A stretch of DNA of 6,679 nt from Bacteroidales bacterium (GTDB lineage: Bacteria > Bacteroidota > Bacteroidia > Bacteroidales > UBA7960). Under the pieces are notes generated by a model. That model was not told where the DNA came from. It saw only the letters and a program-made list of their open reading frames with translations, and ran no database searches. The stretch is taken from NCBI GenBank assembly GCA_007122505.1, contig SKTQ01000019.1, forward strand, positions 1 to 6,679. The letters are read 5' to 3'. Positions 5,480 to 6,679 of this stretch are shown piece after piece; position 1 is the stretch's first letter; each line of letters begins with the position of its first letter. The translations under genes were made by a program, and so were the position numbers.

Positions 5480-6679
5480 TCAGTACCCGTATTTTTCTTT
5501 CCAAAGTGACTTCAGCCGCGCACGTGTTTCTTTTTCCCTGGCATTGTCACCCGGTTGATACAATGTGGTGCCGGCAAGGGCATCCGGCAAAAACTCATGG
5601 AGCGCGAAATGGTTTTCATAACTGTGCGCGTATTTGTAATCCTTACCATAGCCCGTCTCCTTCATGAGTTTGGTGGGTGCGTTTCTGAGCGATAGCGGCA
5701 CCGGCTGATCGCCGGTTTTTCTTACCAGGTCCTGGGCATGGTTAATGGCCATATAGGCCGCATTGCTTTTGGGTGATGCTGCCAGGTAAATGGCCGTTTG
5801 TGACAAAATGATACGGCTTTCAGGCATACCAATCATGTTCACAGCCTGAAAACAAGAAGTGGCAAGCAGCAGGGCATTCGGATTGGCATTGCCGATATCT
5901 TCCGAAGCAAGGATTACCAGGCGGCGGGCAATAAATTTCGGGTCTTCGCCACCTTCAATCATTCTGGCAAGATAATAAACTGCAGCATTGGGATCGCTGC
6001 CCCTTACTGATTTGATGAATGCCGAGATCACATCATAATGCATCTCCCCGGCTTTGTCATACAGAGCAAGGTTCTGCTGGATAACAGAAAGCACAAGGTT
6101 ATTGGTGATCACAATCTTATCGCCCTCAGTGGCATAAACGGCAAGCTCCAGTGCATTGAGCAGTTTCCGTGCATCGCCTCCACTTATCCGGAACAGCGCT
6201 TCCGTTTCATTGACAACCACTTTTTTACCGGTGTCTTTTTCCAACACCTCCCTGCCCCGATCAAGCAAGACCATCATTTGTTTCTCATCAAGTGGCTTCA
6301 GAATATACACCTGGCAGCGAGACAACAATGGTGAGATCACCTCGAAAGAGGGGTTTTCGGTGGTGGCACCAATCAGTGTGATGGTACCTTTTTCCACCGC
6401 TCCCAACAGGCTGTCCTGCTGTGATTTGCTGAAACGGTGAATCTCATCAATAAACAATATGGCATTTCCACCCGCCTCCCTGGCTTTCTGTATCACCGCC
6501 CTTACATCTTTTACACCTGAGCTTACCGCACTGAGGGTATAGAAGGGTTTCACCAGTGTATGAGAAATCAGCGAGGCCAGAGTTGTTTTTCCCACTCCGG
6601 GCGGACCCCAAAGGATCATGGAAGGAACCTGACCTCCTTCGATGGACTTGCGCAGAATGGCACCCTTCCCCACCAGGTG
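5480..6679 (-). CDS. rarA: Replication-associated recombination protein RarA (MgsA/WRNIP1 family AAA+ ATPase), 5'-truncated
   Basis: Cytoplasmic AAA+ ATPase that acts at stalled replication forks and on single-stranded DNA ends, related to clamp-loader subunits and eukaryotic WRNIP1. The frame runs open to the window end, where it reads HLVGKGAILRK, so the true start lies outside; 399 residues are present and about 25-35 are missing compared with the usual 420-450. From the first visible residue: Walker A GPPGVGKTT (25-33), Walker B ILFIDE (74-79), sensor 1 GATTENPSFEV (104-114), arginine finger SR (120-121) and sensor 2 GGDARK (167-172). The C-terminal oligomerisation domain contains HYDVISAFIKSVRGSDPNA (214-232), ARMIEGGEDP and ASEDIGNANP. 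The tail with HEFLPDALAGTTLYQP is typical. The GTG at 6673 is internal, not a start. No truncation or frameshift is seen within the window. Its place upstream of the aminotransferase does not imply a functional link. Confidence 0.97.
   Translation of the reverse strand, partial: HLVGKGAILRKSIEGGQVPSMILWGPPGVGKTTLASLISHTLVKPFYTLSAVSSGVKDVRAVIQKAREAGGNAILFIDEIHRFSKSQQDSLLGAVEKGTITLIGATTENPSFEVISPLLSRCQVYILKPLDEKQMMVLLDRGREVLEKDTGKKVVVNETEALFRISGGDARKLLNALELAVYATEGDKIVITNNLVLSVIQQNLALYDKAGEMHYDVISAFIKSVRGSDPNAAVYYLARMIEGGEDPKFIARRLVILASEDIGNANPNALLLATSCFQAVNMIGMPESRIILSQTAIYLAASPKSNAAYMAINHAQDLVRKTGDQPVPLSLRNAPTKLMKETGYGKDYKYAHSYENHFALHEFLPDALAGTTLYQPGDNAREKETRARLKSLWKEKYGY

Noticed and set aside
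6671..6673. GTG as the start codon of rarA
   Set aside because: The frame stays open to the window end, and the upstream residues HLVGKG belong to the conserved RarA sequence, so the gene begins outside the window.

Overview
The window is ordinary chromosomal DNA, most likely from a member of the Bacteroidota. Three things suggest this. The class III aminotransferase begins with an 'LFYRHIAQTS' stretch that I recall from Bacteroidota orthologues. Most genes lack a clear Shine-Dalgarno sequence. The only good promoter match is of the Bacteroidota type (TTG, 17 nt, TAnnTTTG). This assignment is inference from recalled family features, with no database search. I see no mobile element, CRISPR array, tRNA, rRNA or phage gene.

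Layout: positions 1-1488 (+) hold the C-terminal three quarters of a type I pullulanase with all GH13 catalytic residues. It converges on a small heat shock protein gene (2054-1617, -). The 128-nt gap between them holds a symmetric bidirectional terminator with a perfect 17-bp stem. Upstream of the heat shock gene, 2055-2299 is an AT-rich regulatory region. It contains a consensus promoter, a predicted leader of about 160 nt, an A/U-rich hairpin that abuts a strong Shine-Dalgarno sequence, and small direct and inverted repeats.

The rest (2300-6679) is a run of four genes on the minus strand, in transcription order: rarA (AAA+ replication/recombination ATPase, 5' end outside the window), a class III PLP-dependent aminotransferase, a GNAT acetyltransferase and a HemK-like SAM-dependent methyltransferase. 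The last three are tightly packed, with gaps of 3-8 nt, and are probably co-transcribed. rarA is separated from the aminotransferase start by 118 nt without a clear terminator or promoter.

The genes belong to separate processes: alpha-glucan debranching, protein quality control, stalled-fork processing, amino acid or polyamine transamination, and two transferases of unknown target. I found no convincing new multi-gene system. The observations most worth checking are the heat shock gene leader (a candidate RNA thermometer) and the uncharacterised GNAT-methyltransferase pair.
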